A stretch of 64,000 nt of DNA from positions 62,001 to 126,000 of the forward strand of contig NZ_JAVKCA010000011.1 in NCBI RefSeq assembly GCF_040222955.1. The letters run 5' to 3'. The first letter of the stretch is position 1. Every line of letters begins with the position of its first letter. This DNA comes from Marinoscillum sp040222955 (lineage in GTDB: Bacteria > Bacteroidota > Bacteroidia > Cytophagales > Cyclobacteriaceae). Shown in pieces: positions 16,997 through 31,900 of this stretch. The translations under genes and the position numbers were made by a program. The notes below the pieces were generated by a model. That model searched no databases. It was not told where the DNA came from and saw nothing but the letters and a program-made list of their open reading frames with translations.

Positions 16997-19900
16997 CTAA
17001 TGTCTGATCACCACCCTGTAGGTTACTACCGAGCGTTTGCGATCCAGCGTGTCTACAAAGTTTAACAGGTAAACTCCCGCTGGTATTTCACGAACATCCA
17101 GCTCCAATGCCATGTCATAGCCGCGCTCTACTGCCTGTTCTAACACCACATTTCCTTTGAGATCGACCAGACGCATCACTACACCCTGAGCCAGCATCTT
17201 GGCATAGCTCACATGCATCACCTCATCTGATGGGTTAGGGTATACGTTCAGGTCCTTGAAGTACTTCCTATAGAATCCCAGCTCATTGATCTTCTCTACC
17301 ACAATGCCCTCTTCTGTAACTGTGGCCTCCAATGTGAAGCTGTTGCGCTCTTTGCCATCGGCTCCAATCTCGAACTCCACGAACGATTCAGGATCCATCG
17401 GGATACCCGGATATTCTATGTTGAAGCGATAAAGCCCCGGCTCAATGTCCTTAAAGTTGAATCGCCCCTCATCGTCCGACTCCACATAGGCGTAAAGGAT
17501 GAACTCTCCATCCTGATCAATACGTCCGCTTCTGACAAACCTACGCATACTACATCCTGCACGCTTGACTTTTCGTCGGGACTCAATTCGTCCACCTTCA
17601 TCCTCTTCTTCTTCATCTGCAAAATCAGACTCGATGGTTCCACCAACCACTCCTCCATCCGGCAAAGGAGGCAAGGGAGGTGGTATCTGGGCCATTCGCA
17701 AGGTTTCCTCCCCATCCTCTCTCAGAATATATTCCTCAGCTTCCTTCCAAAGATCAGTGCTTGGATAATAGGTAGGTAGAAACTCAACGAGATCATCCGC
17801 ACGAACGGCAATCAGATAGTCGCCCAGTATCAGGTCCTCAAAAACAAAACCTTCGGTGGAGCCACGCACCACCTGAATGGTATCATACGGATTGCCAGGA
17901 GCCGTCACTCTCAGTGCCATACCATCTCCTTCCGTAAACAGCTCATTATTCAGATCGAGTGCGGTAAACGTGAGATTAGCTGTTGCCAACACCCGCTGCT
18001 TACGACTGGTGAGTGTAAGACCCGGCACTTTAGAATTTGTCACCGTCAGGGTATGTACACCCATCGTTTCATAGCTAATTCCCTCAATGGTATAGCTGTT
18101 GGAGGTGGCTCCGGAAACAGGCCCTGTGCCCAGGTCGTTTGTTCGGTTCCACTGATAAGCATTGGCACTACCACCCACTTCCAGGAGTATCGTGAAATCA
18201 CTGCCATGAACAATGGTGTCATTCTTCGCTGCCCCAATTAAGCGCTGATTGGCATAACTGATTCCTGAAATCTGAACATTTGGCTCCAGATCGTCAAACT
18301 CCAGGTTGTTTCCTGATACATTCAGACTGGTCAGGCTCAGGCTGGTCATATTTGGAATCTTGGAAATCCGGTTGCCGGACAGGTCTACATCCTTCAGGCC
18401 AGCAATATCGAGGATGTCCTTGGGTAACTCTCCCGTCATGTCTATTGAATCCAATTTAAGACCCACCACGCGTTCGCTCTGAATCTCCACACCTTCCCAA
18501 TCAGCGAAATCCGTTTCATTGGGCCAGTTACTCGCTTCTCCCGACCAGGATTCGCCACCCATGGCATCATAGATGTTTTGCAATGCTGCAAAATCCCGTT
18601 CCAATGAACTTACTTTCAAAATTACCGGCTCAGAAGTGATCGTTAAGCCAGAGACCAAACCGTTAGTTACCTCCACAAAGTATCCGCCTTCATCATTAAA
18701 GCTCTCAATGGCAATCGTCAGAGAAGAACCTGTATTGGTCAACTCAGTCACCGCATTGGTCTTGAGGTTTTCTTTGAACCATTTATAGCTATTGGCTGAC
18801 CCGGACACAGTACGGTCTATTGTGAAATTCGTACCCTGCTGCTCCAGTGTTTCAATGCGCTCACCCGCTGCTTTTTGAGGACTATAAACAATGCCCGAAA
18901 TTCCGGCATTGGGTTCCAATGAAGCAAACCCAAGTTTGTTATCAATAACATCCAGGCTTGTAAGACCGGACAAAGAGGTGAGCGAAGGCAAGGAGGTTAA
19001 TAAATTACCACTCAGATCCAACGTCGTAAGAAACTCCAGACCTTCCGAAATCTCCGGGAAGGATCCCGTCAGATTGTTTGACGAAAGGTCCACCGTGGTA
19101 ACTCGGGTGCCTGTCATGGTAATATCACTCCACTGTCTCAGCGGCAGAGTCGTTTTCCAATTGTTTGTCCTCGTCCAGCTGGCACCACCTGCTGCCTCAT
19201 AAATACTTAGCAGAGCCAATGAATCTGCCACGGTTCCTGCATCCGTTGGTGTGGTAACACTTATCACGTTAGAGTTTCCGGAGACATCCCCTGAAGCATA
19301 GACTGCACGAACTCTGTAGTGATAAACGCTACCGTAGTTCAATCCGGTTACCGCCACAGAAGTGGCCGTGGTGCTGAGGTTATCAAATCCGGAAAGCAAA
19401 TTCACAAAGGCAGCATCGGAGGATACATCCAGACGATAGCTTGCCACACCACTTCGTTCTTTCCAATTAGCAGTGAAGCTGAAGTAGTCAACATTTGTGG
19501 CGGCTAAAGCAGTAGGTGCTCCCGGCTTAATGACCAGTTCATCTGTGCTGGCATCTTCAGCTGAATTACCTGCCGCATCACTCGCTGTTGCCAGTACATC
19601 ATAGGTGCCGACCGCCAGTGAGGCTATTGTGCCCTCTTCCACCATCCAAATCGTGCCAGTCACTACAGCCTCATAAGTGTTCCCATTAACCGTGATCTCC
19701 ACTGACGCTTCCGAATCATCTACAGAACCACTTATGGACGGACTGTCCTTCAAGGTCTCCAAGGCGTCAACAGTTACTACAGGTACAGAAGTGTCTATTT
19801 CCAATGTTCCCGCAGCAGTTCCCTCATTGGTTGCGGCATCCGTTGCCATCACGGTCACTTCATAAATTCCTTCTGATAGTGATTCTATTACTCCGGCAGC

Positions 19901-22900
19901 CAGGATCCAGGATCCATCTCCAAGATTATTGGCCTCATAGTCTATGCCATTAACCGTTACCTGAATAACAGCATCCTGATCATCTACAGTACCGGTAAGT
20001 TCGGGGCTGGTGATGTTAGTCACCAAAGCATCAATACTTATGGACGGAGCCAAAAGATCTATGATAAGCGTGCCTGTGACAGAACCAAACTGTCCACCAG
20101 ACAATCCTGTAGCCATAACAGTCACCTCATAAGTACCATCTGACAGGTCCGCAATGACAGCACCAGCTAATTGCCATGTTCCGTCACCGTTATTCACCGC
20201 CTGGTAACTATTTCCATCCACGCTCACCTCGATTCCCGCTTCCAGGTCATCCACCATTCCGGTAAGTGCAGGCGATGGATCATTAGTAACCACTTCATCA
20301 AAGCTGACAGCAATGGTCTCATCCAAATCATTCACCTCGATAAATACGGTGATGCCCTGCGCGTTTGCTCCATCCTCCACAATCACCTGAAGGCTGAAAG
20401 AAATGGTGCCACTTTCGTAATCCAGGTCATCGGGATCATTTACCATAAGGTCACCAGTGGCCTCATCGATGATAAAAGGAGCTGAACCATCTCCATCCAG
20501 GTCCTCATTTCCGGTACCCAGACTCCACGAGAAAGTAGTCCCTGTATCGGCATCTGTAGCCATAAGGCCTACCACTAAAGTGCCTGCCTCACTGTTCTCA
20601 TCTACACTCACACTTCCCGGATCAACAATTTCAGGTGTATTGTCATTGGTATCCGTCACCGTGACCACCAAGCTCAGGTCCGAGAAGTTACCCTGCCCAT
20701 CCGTTGCCGTAATTGTCAGCAGGTATGTATTGTTGCCATCGGCGTCTGACGGCACTTCAAAATCTGCCTCAGTAAGGAGACTCAGTTCACCGGATGCACT
20801 CACCGAAAACAAGCTGGCATCTTCGCCGCTCAAGCTCCATGTCACCGACTCATCTGCGGTATATGCTCCAACCAGTGTGGTGTTTTCCGGAAGTTCAGGA
20901 ATGTCATTCCCTGTAATCACTGGAGGCACTACATCAGACTGAAGCACTTTAACGCTTACTGCCAGACTACCCACATTGCCAGCGCCATCAGTAGCCTGCA
21001 ACGTCACCTCATAAATATTATCACTTCCGGCATCCAGTGGCGTATCATAATCGGGGGCACTGGCAAAGCTCAATTCTCCTCCAGTACTCAACGTAAAGAA
21101 AGAAGCATCAACACCCGCCAAACTCCACGTTACAGTCTCATCCGCAGTATAATTCCCAACCAGGGTTTCCCCTTCGACCAATTCAGGCAAATCGTCCCCA
21201 CTAACCACTGGGTCAATTTCATCCAAATCCGTCACCGTCACAGAAACGGCAAGGGTGCCGATATTGCCGGCTCCGTCTGTTCCGGTTACAATAAGATCAT
21301 AGACATTATTGGCTCCGCCATCTGTAGGACTCTCGAAATCGGGAGGACTTAAGAAATTCAATACTCCCGAACTTATACTGAAAGCTGAAGCATCAGTACC
21401 ACTCAGACTCCACGTCACAGACTCATCCGCAGTATATGTTCCTACGGAGGTCGTATTCTCCTGAACAGATGGCGTTGTACTTCCGCTGATCACAGGGTTG
21501 ATTTCGTCCACATCTGTCACCGTCACAGAGACGGCAAGGGTACCGATATTGCCGGCAGCATCTGTACCGGTTACAATAAGATCATAGACATTATTGGCTC
21601 CGCCATCTGTAGGACTCTCGAAATCGGGAGGACTTAAGAAACTCAACACGCCCGAGCTAATGCTGAATGCCGAAGCATCGGTACCACTCAAACTCCAGGT
21701 CACAGACTCATCCGCAGTATACGTTCCTACGGAGGTCATATTCTCCTGAACAGATGGTGTTGTACTTCCGCTGATCACAGGGTTGATTTCGTCCACATCT
21801 GTCACCGTCACAGAGACGGCAAGGGTGCCAATATTGCCCGCTCCATCTGTTCCGGTCACAATAAGATCATAGACATTATTGGCTCCACCATCTGTCGGAC
21901 TCTCAAAATCCGGAGGACTTAGGAAACTCAACACGCCCGAGCTAATGCTGAATGCCGAAGCATCAGTACCACTCAGACTCCAGGTCACTGACTCATCCGC
22001 AGTGTATGTTCCTACGGAGGTCGTATTCTCCTGAACAGATGGTGTAGTATTTCCACTGATCACAGGGTTGATTTCGTCCACATCTGTCACCGTCACAGAG
22101 ACGGCAAGGGTACCGATATTGCCGGCAGCATCTGTACCGGTTACAACAAGATCATAGACATTATTGGCTCCACCATCTGTCGGACTTTCAAAATCCGGAG
22201 GACTTAGGAAACTCAACACGCCTGAAGAAATACTGAACTCTGAAGCATCAGTGCCACTTAAGCTCCACGTCACAGACTCATCCGCTGTGTATGTTCCCAC
22301 GGAGGTCGTATTCTCCTGAACAGACGGTGTAATATTTCCACTGATCACAGGGTTGATTTCATCCTCATCTGTCACCGTTATCGAAACAGCCAGGGTGGCC
22401 ACGTTTCCGGCCTCATCAGTAGCCTCCACTACGACATCAAAAATATTATCCCCATTGAAATCCCCTGGCGATTCAAAGTCAGGATTGCTAACAAAACTCA
22501 GACTACCTGCCCCATCTATCGTCAAGCTACTTGCATCATCTCCGGAAAGGCTCCAAATCACAATTTCTCCTGATGAATAGGTTCCAATCGCAGTGGTATT
22601 CTCTATAATGTTGTGGGCACTATTCCCCGTAATATTGGGGTCTGTCTTGTCGAAGGATACATCACTGGCATCAGTGGTAGTGGTCACTTGGACTCCAGTA
22701 TTTCCGGCCAAATCATCAAAATCAATGCTGAATGCAATGGACCCTTCAGTATCACCAACCTGCATGGTGTATGAAGCACTCCAGGTTTGATCATTCGCAT
22801 CGGCCAGGTCATCGATCGTGGCCACATTTCCTGCTATGTATACAATTACATTCTCAATGCCCTCAGATGAGGTAAAATCAACAAACACATCATCACCTAC

Positions 22901-25900
22901 CATCGCCCAGATGGAATTGGAATTGGAAGAGTAAATTCCCACAAAATCCAAAGTTGGTACGGTAGCGTCATAAGTAATAGAGAGTGTCGGTGCAGCTTCA
23001 TTACCATTAGAAGCAGCATCGAATGCTACTCCTGCACTGATATCTACCGTTACCAAACCATCAGAAGATGGGTAGATATCCGCTGAATAGTTGGTGCCGT
23101 CTATGTCCACAAAATTGCTTGCAGCGCCATTACCTACGGTCAAATCCGTCACATCAAATCCGGACATTCCTTCACTAAAAGTAATACTGATAGGAATAAC
23201 TCCTGAATTCGTTGGGTCAGGTTCTGTTGTGCTCAATGATACAACCGGAGCAGTCTGATCCAGCGTAACATTGGTATTCACCGAAGTAGCAGCATTGCCT
23301 ACCAAATCAGTCACATCGGCCGTGATGGTTACATTTCCATCGGCCAGTGACGAAAAGTCAACCGCAACACTCCACGAACCTCCACTCAACACTGCACTCG
23401 GATTCAATGTGGAAGAACCATCAAAAATGGTCAAGGTAACCGTCTGCCCATCTTCCGCATCACTGGCTCCACTGATGATTACTGAAGACGCTTCGGCATT
23501 GTTTATATAATTGTCTGTGGCGATGGGTGTGGTAATGGTCAAATTCGGTGGCACATCATCATATGTCACCGTGTTATCAGTGCTTGTACTGACCGAGTTA
23601 ACATTACCGGCCAAATCGGAAGCAGCACCACCCTGAATGTTAACAATGACATCCCCAGTTCCAGACATTCCGGATACGGTGAGTGTATAGGTGGTGCCAT
23701 CAAGAGGAGCCTCCTCGGTCACAGTGCCAGATAATGCACCCCCCACGGTGCTTGATGCAAAGTCCACATTGGTATCATCCGTAAACCCTGAAACCGGCTC
23801 AGAAAAAATCACATCGTAAACGATCGTTCCATTGGTAGGATCAAGCTGTGACCCTGATTGGTTGATCGTCACATCCGGCCCCTGAGAATCTGCCGTGATG
23901 CTAAACTGAACAGCAGAGTTATTGAGGTTTCCTGCCAAATCAGTGGCCACACTTCCGCCTACATTCACGGTAATCAGCCCATCAGCGGCTGGGGTAAGTT
24001 CGAAGTTAAAATTGCCGGAAGGACCGCCCTTAATTCTTTGAATTCTATTATTTCCTCCATCAGAAATCAACACATCCCCGCTGGCGGAAACAGCAATCCC
24101 TCTTGGGAAATTAAACTCACCATCTGATGAACCAACCCCACTTCCAAATTTACCCAGATAGTTACCTCCGGAGCTGAAAACCTGAAACCGATGGTTGTTT
24201 CGATCAAGGACATAAACATTCCCGTTTCCATCCACGTCTATTTTGTCTACTCCCTGCAACTGACCATCGCCCGTACCAGGGCCTCCCAGAATGAAGAGGA
24301 AATTACCGCTGGTATCAAAAGCCTGCACCCTGTTGTTATTGTCATCTGTGACATAAACGGTCGAACCGAAAACTACGATTCCGGTAGGGTAGTTAAACAG
24401 ACCATCTCCGGAGCCATTGCCTCCTGCTTCCCACTGGAAGTCTCCCGCAGCATTGTATTTCAGAAATTTCGCATTGTTGTAATCTGTTACATAAATATCT
24501 CCGGTAGAGTGGTCTATGGCCACGTCCGAAGGATTGGCAAATTGTCCGGCGCCTGAACCCGAGGTTCCTATTGTCAACAAGGCACTTCCGGATTGGTCTA
24601 TTTTATAGACAAGGTTATTCGTTCTCGTTACATAGAGGTTGTCTGATCCGTCTACAGCCAATCCAATAGGGGCACTAAAACTTACTGACTGCATGAAATT
24701 TCCGGCAGGATCAAACTCCTGGAGTCGGTTGTTCAAGCGATCTGCCACCCAGATATCACCAGAACCATCTTCCGCTACCGCGTAGGGATCATTGAACTGA
24801 CCATCGGCTGATCCCGCCGATCCAAATTGAGAGTCATAAGCATAATTCTGTGCTTCTGTCAGGTTGGCCTTTGACCCATTGGTCACTGTCACATCTGTAA
24901 GGTCAAAACCCGTAACAGGCTCGGTAAAATCAATATTGACTATGAAAGGTGAGCTGTTGGTAGGATCTGACTCCAAACTGGAGATTGCAGGAGTAGGGCC
25001 GGTAGTATCATAGTTGATAGAGAAAGTGCTTGCCGCAGAATTGTCATTGCCGGCAATATCCTGCGCAGCGCCCGCGCCCAAGTCCACTGATACCAAACCA
25101 TCGGTACCTGGCGTAATGTCCACCGTATAGCTAATGCCATCTAAGTCCACCAAATTGCTAGCTGTCCCATTTCCAACTATGATTGAGCCGAGCCCCAAAC
25201 CGGTCACACCTTCACTAAAGATGATGTCTACTGTGAAACTCCCTGAATTCGTTGGGTCGGGCTCTGAACTTGTAAGCGTCGCTGCAGGTACCGTTCTATC
25301 TACCGTATATACTTCGCCCACAAATGGGGCATTAGTGATGGTTGCATTAAGGCCTGCGTCATTCGTGAAATCCACACCTATCGTTCCATCTCCGGCATCT
25401 ACAGTAGCTGTGATCGTCCAGTTGAATCCATCAACATCCGTTACGGATGATACGGATGATCCTCCACCTATTCCTGAGCTATTCAGCGTAAAATTACCGG
25501 GAGTAAGTCCTGTGACTGGTGAGGTAAATTGAATATTCCAGTCTAACTCTGAGGCAATCGCACTCCCTGCCGGGTTCGCCTCATCTGCAGTAATGCTCAC
25601 CACCGTACCAAAAGCACCCAATGCTCCGGAGGCTGTCCACTCATTGCCAACCATATTTTCTAATGACCCATCCAAGGACAAGTTATCAGAGAGGTTTTTC
25701 AACCCTAAACCTGATAATTCATCAAATTGATAGTACGCAATCAGGCCCTGCTCGTCTCCAATTAAGGTTTTGTATCTGTGGTCATCGATTTCAGTAAGTG
25801 TTCGTTCATCGTCCCATATCCTTACTTCGTCAATAATTCCTTCAATATTGAAACTACCTCCAAATCTTCGATCTCCGATGGTCAATCTTCCTAATGAATA

Positions 25901-28900
25901 TGTGGGCGCTCCAAGTGCTGCTACCGAACCGGCATTTACATCCTCCACTCCATCTACATAAATAGTACCATCACCAGGGCCTCTATAGATAAATGCGGCA
26001 TGATGCCACGTACTATCGTTATAAGAACCATTGGTTTGCATAGCCCCATTTACATTGAGCCCCAGGACATCTCCTGAATACTGTTGCACTGAGTATTCCG
26101 TATTTCCTGTTCCCTTCTCTACGAAAACTCTATTTCCAGTGACGTTAGTATTAAACCAAAACTCAATCGTGAAATCATCAGTCGGCTCCAGAACAGGATT
26201 GTCAAATACCTCTACATAATCATCTCCAGTAAATGGCAAAGCATTACCTGGTTGAATCATGAATGAATTGGATATATAGTATGAGCTCTCCTCTCCACCA
26301 CCAAAATCTGTTTTTGCCCGATAGAAATATTGAGTGCCTGCTGTCAATGTTGTATTGATATCAACACCACCGGATATGCCTACGCTCACATCTTGCGAAA
26401 TAAATGATCCAAATTGAGGATCGGTAGATACATCGACTATCAAATCGACAGCTCCGGAAGGGGCAATTAAATTAGGCGTAAACCCTGCGGTGGATACGCT
26501 TGTTGCGTTAAGAACCTTTGGTGGAGCTAAGTCATTTGAATACAATGAAATTCTTCCTCCATTCAAATCATCCGTTCCGGTCATTAACAAGTCTAAGTCA
26601 CCATCATTGTCATAGTCTCCCCAATCAACGGTAGAATAAAGATAGTTATCTACCCGAATCGCTGAATTCACAAAACTTCCCGCATTGTTGATATAGATGG
26701 TTGTGGTAGGATCATTCGTTTCTCCCGATCCATTGATCACAACATCCAGATCACCATCACCATCGAAATCACCCCATGCTGATTCCCCCTCTGCATTTTC
26801 TAACAAACCAGCACTGATGTCAACAAAAGTCCCAGCATCATTTCTATAAATAATTGGCGCATTGTCTGTATTAGAACCCGAGACCAGCAAATCGAGATCA
26901 TTGTCATTGTCATAATCACCCCAGTTGACACTGCCATAAAATTTCCCTTCTAGTCCTGCTGCGATATCCGTGAATACGCCATTATCATTTCGATAGATTG
27001 TGGTGATAATAGAGGCGCTGCTGCTGGTATAACCCATACTTACTAAGTCCAGATCACCATCATTATCGTAGTCCCCCCATGACAAGTCTCCTGTGTTTGC
27101 TCCGACTAGTCCTGCATTGAGGGTGGTAAAAGTTCCTCCCTCATTGACATATATCGACGTGGAAGATAATGACGCGGTGTAATCACCCTGAACAGCAAGA
27201 TCTAAATCCCCATCATTGTCAAAGTCTCCCCAATCTGCCTCGGAGTAAGATACCCCTTGAAAAGATCCACCAACATCACTAAATGTTCCGGCGTTATTTT
27301 GATATAAACTGGCCGTACGACTACCTCCATCATTAAACCCTGTTGCGAACAAATCAAGATCTCCGTCTCCATCATAATCTCCCCAGTCTAAACTACCCTC
27401 GTAAACACCCGTGAGGGATGCGCCAATGTCTGTGAACGTGCCTCCTGAATTGTTGAAAATCTTGGCAATCACAAAAGTGTAGTCAAAGTCCCAACCGCTG
27501 ACAGCTACATCCAGGTCCCCATCACCGTCATAATCTGCCCAGGCGGCCGCACCATCCACTACGCCTTCCAGCCCGGTAGTTTGTTCAACAAAAGCTCCCT
27601 GGAATGGCCCGGTTGCAATGGCAAATTGCAGGTTGTACGAAACAGCTACTTCCCCATTAAGTCCCCTTACCTTTTCTGATATAATAGCAGATACATACTC
27701 TCCTGCGAGGAAGTCATTATCAGGATCAAACGTGATAACAGAAGTGCCTCCTCCAAAAAATACTCCCGTAATGATGCCTGAGTGACTGCCCATCACTACA
27801 ATGTTGTCATTCAAAGTTGCCGCATCTACATTGGCATCAAAAGTCATTTGAATGTTGGCGCTTCTTGCAATGTTGGTCTCGTTGACCAATGGTGTGCTGG
27901 ATAAAAGATACATCGGAGGACCTAGCGGAACGTCTGAAACAATAAATCCAGCACCACCAATATCTCCATCATTCGTATTCACACTCCTGTCTACCAACTT
28001 AGTGCCTGAGTTTTCATCCATAGGATAATAAGCCACCAGGTTCGATTCGTCTCCTTTCAGGTCATGATATAAATTGTCAAAAATCTCAGCGTCTGATCGC
28101 ACGTCATTCCACACCCTAATTTCATCCATTTCCCCATCAAAAAAGGCAGAGCTAGAAGTAGGATACTTTCCAACCCTAAAAGGGTAAGAAGCTCCATTGA
28201 TATTGGTAGAACTGATACCAAAAGTTTTGTCTAACACGCCATCAATGTAAAGCCTGAGGGCTACTGACGGCTCAAACACAAAAGCCACATGGTGCCATTC
28301 TCCGTCATTCACGGCAACATTACTCTGAATTACATCAGGAAAACCGGCAATTCCATCATAAACCAGTCCTTGTATTTTCCCTGTTCCATCCAGTTCAATG
28401 TTAGAGGCCAGATCCGCTAAATCACTGCTGTTTCTCTTTCCCAAAATGAACCCTTGGGTCTGCGTAGTTTTAATCCAAACCTCATAAGTCAACGCTCCTG
28501 AAATCTGAAGGTCTCCGGTAGATCCCATATCCACCGAATCCGCTATCCCGTCAAAATTCAGTGCATATCCCGGGAATGATTTGGTAGTAGCAAACTCCAC
28601 CTCCGAAGTACTGGCTCCTGTTTCAAATCCATTGACTGGAGTAACCCGATAAAAATAGCCCTGATCTGCTCCCGCTGAATGCACAAAAGAAGTAGCATTC
28701 ACCCCCAGGTCTGCTACGACGGTGTCTACATTCAGTGTGAAATCATAGTCATCTGCATTTTCAATGAGGTATCCGGTCTCATTGTAGGCATTGTCTTTCC
28801 ATTGGAGGATAATATTATTGGACGAATTTGAAAAGGCAATCACATCTGTAGGAGCCAAAGGTGCTGTATTATTATCCAGAGTAAATGCTCCTGATGCCAC

Positions 28901-31900
28901 CCAGTTAGAAGTGGCTCCCGTTTTGGCAAACCCAGACATGGTTCCAGCATTTCCATTTCCAGAAAGATCCATAACCTCCGGTGAACTGATGCCGGTGTTT
29001 ACTGCAGCCGTATCTCCCTCATCAAATCGGTAGTAAGCGACTAAGCCATTTTCATTTCCTGCGAGTGTGTTGTTGATGCTGGACTGGATTTCGGCCAAAC
29101 TTCGATCAACATTCCAAATTCGAACTTCATCCAATTGGCCAAGGTATAGGGCTTGAGCTCCATTTTGCCAAGAACCTATTTCAACCGGGTGTGAATTAGA
29201 GGCACTTTCGCTAAATGCTCCGGTCGCCTCCAAGACCCCATCAATGTAAATGTATCCTGTTCCTCCTGCTCTTCTGGCCGCTACATGATGCCACAAACCA
29301 TTGTTCACTACGGAGGTGGAAGTAAGTGGTGTATTTCCTACGCCTAGCTCAAAATAAACATTGCCTCCAGATAATGCTACCCTCCACCAGTCTGGATCAC
29401 TTACACGCTTTGAAACAATGGCTTTATTTGTTGTGGTAGTGTTGATCCAAAATTCTACGGTGAAGTCCCCAGTTCCAAAATTAAGATCTGGGTGGTCCGG
29501 TATGGAGATAAAATCATCCGTCCCATCAAAATCCAGCGCACTCCCTGCATTGATCATAAACTCTACCGTATCAGAGTAAGGACTCGTGAACCCGCCATCC
29601 TGATAATAGATGCGTGCAAAATAACGGGTGTTTGGGGCCAGAGACAATCCAGTAACTATGCTGGTTGAATTGGACCCATTGCCAATTTGATGCCCTGTTG
29701 CGTGAGGGACTCCGGCAAAATTGGAGGCGTCATTAATGTCTACATAGACTTGTCCTCTGTTGGTCGGTTGCCAGTTTACACTGAGGTTATTAAGGTTAGC
29801 GGCTGACACCTGATAAATAATAGGAGCAAAGGCCCCGGAAGCCACCCAGTTGGAAGTGTCTCCCACCAGATCAAAGGCATTTAATGTGCCATCATGTCCG
29901 TTTCCGGAAATGTCGGCCAGAGTATTGAGCCCTGTATTGTCTCCCCCTGGAATCCCCGTGTTAAAATCATATGAAGCGACCAGTCCCGCTTCAGCGTTGA
30001 GACTCTGGTTCATGTGATTGATCAACTCTGCCTGGGTTCTGACTGTATTCCAAATGCGCACTTGGTCCATCTCACCTTCGTAATGTTGACCGACACCTGA
30101 CCATCCTAAATACAGCGGACTCGAACCCGTCACTGGATTTTGCGCAGTGGCGTTTTGTTGTTCAAGTACACCATCTACATAAATGGAAATCAGATCATTT
30201 GCATTGTCAAACACACCAGCTAAATGATGCCATTTACCATCATTGATTAAGGTAGTCCCCTCAGCCTGCACACCTCCACTACCATCAAAGCGAACATGTG
30301 CATACCCGTTATTGATTGCCAGAGAATAATTTTGGTTGCCTGCAACTGGCTTCATGATAATTCGAATGTGAGCACCAGCAGCCTGCTCGGTTTTCACCCA
30401 TGCTTCAAGTGTGAATGTGGAAAGGTTCTGGCTGGCATTATGAACTATATCGACATAGTCATCTGTTCCATCAAATGAAAGTGCGTTTTCTGGAAAAGCT
30501 AAGGTGGTGATGTCAAATGTTACAGCCACTTTTTGCGTATTTGGTGCTCCCTCATTGTCCTCGGCCACTACGTATACATCATAACTTGTTCCATCTGTTA
30601 AGCCAGTTATATTGGCGATCACCTCAGAACCTATGAGGTTGACAGGGAAATTGGATGCCACCACAGCAGCCCCTCCGAGTCCATCCGTACCTGCTTTTAT
30701 ATCGTCAATTGATGGCACAGTAGCACTGTCTGGCAGCACCACGTAGTAAACCGCTCCCTCTTCATTGAGCTGAACTGTCAGGTCAAAATCGTTTTGGTTG
30801 ATGTTGGTAATTGTCGGATAGCCCGCTTCGAATGTCGGAGCGAATATATCAATATCCCATGCCGTAGAACTTACCCAGGCAGGCGGTGTACCTACCAATG
30901 TCCCGTTCAGGCTATTCGCTGACTGGTCGAACAAAGTCGTTCCGGTGCTGGAATTAAAATCATAGGAAACAACCAGGGTTGAATCGGACGACAGGGTGTT
31001 GTAAGCATTTGCAACAATCTCAGATTGTGTTCTTGCGACATTCCAAATCCGCATATTATCAAGTTCCCCATCCCAAACCAGGTTTCCTCCTGAGTGATCA
31101 CCGATTTTGAAAGCGGATAAATCCATGCTGAGGGGCGCGCTTGTTGTATCAATTAACTCACCATCCAGGTAAAGCGTTAGTAATGTGCCAGAATACACTC
31201 CAGCAGCATGATGCCAACTGCCATCAGTATAAGTTGCTGAGGGTGAAACTACGCTTGACAGAGCATTTACTCCGAACATTACCGAATTCGAATTCACTTT
31301 TAACTGTGCCTGTGCTCCGGCACCACCCAGGTGATCGCCAAGGGCTATCATCATGCGATGATCGCTGGCAGTAGTTCTAAACCATGTTTCAAACGTAAAA
31401 TCATTCGTGATTTGGCCAGTCAGGTCAGGGCCCTGAACAAAATTTCCAGCGACACCATCAAATAGCAGGGCATTATTCGGCACAAAATCATCTGCGATGG
31501 TATAAGTATGTCCATCTATGATCGCCGAGGCATCGAGCGTGAAAGACACTTTGTTTCCAGCAATCAAAAAGTCCGTAGATGCCACCGCGTAATTACCAGT
31601 AGTTCCTGGTCTGGTAATCAGTGCAAGATTGGCATTGGGTAACCCCAACCCAGCTTCATCAAAATCAAAAGTAACAGTAACCAGACCTCCCGTACCCAAG
31701 GTGGTTGAATCTGTCACATCCACATACCAGCTTCTTGCCCATCTGTTAGTGTAGCTCCCCGGTAAGTCAGTTTGCACAAAACCATGCGCGGACCCATCAT
31801 GCCCTGCAAACAGGTAATCTCCGTCATCCTGAAGGAATCCTGCATTCGTCAGAATAATACCACCAGCTGCTCCTCCCGGATCGGATCCGTCGGCTTCCAT

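Noticed and set aside
21206..22345. Repeated array considered as a CRISPR or satellite array
   Set aside because: The 285-bp units are coding, in frame and encode cadherin-like domains; there are no short repeats with unique spacers.
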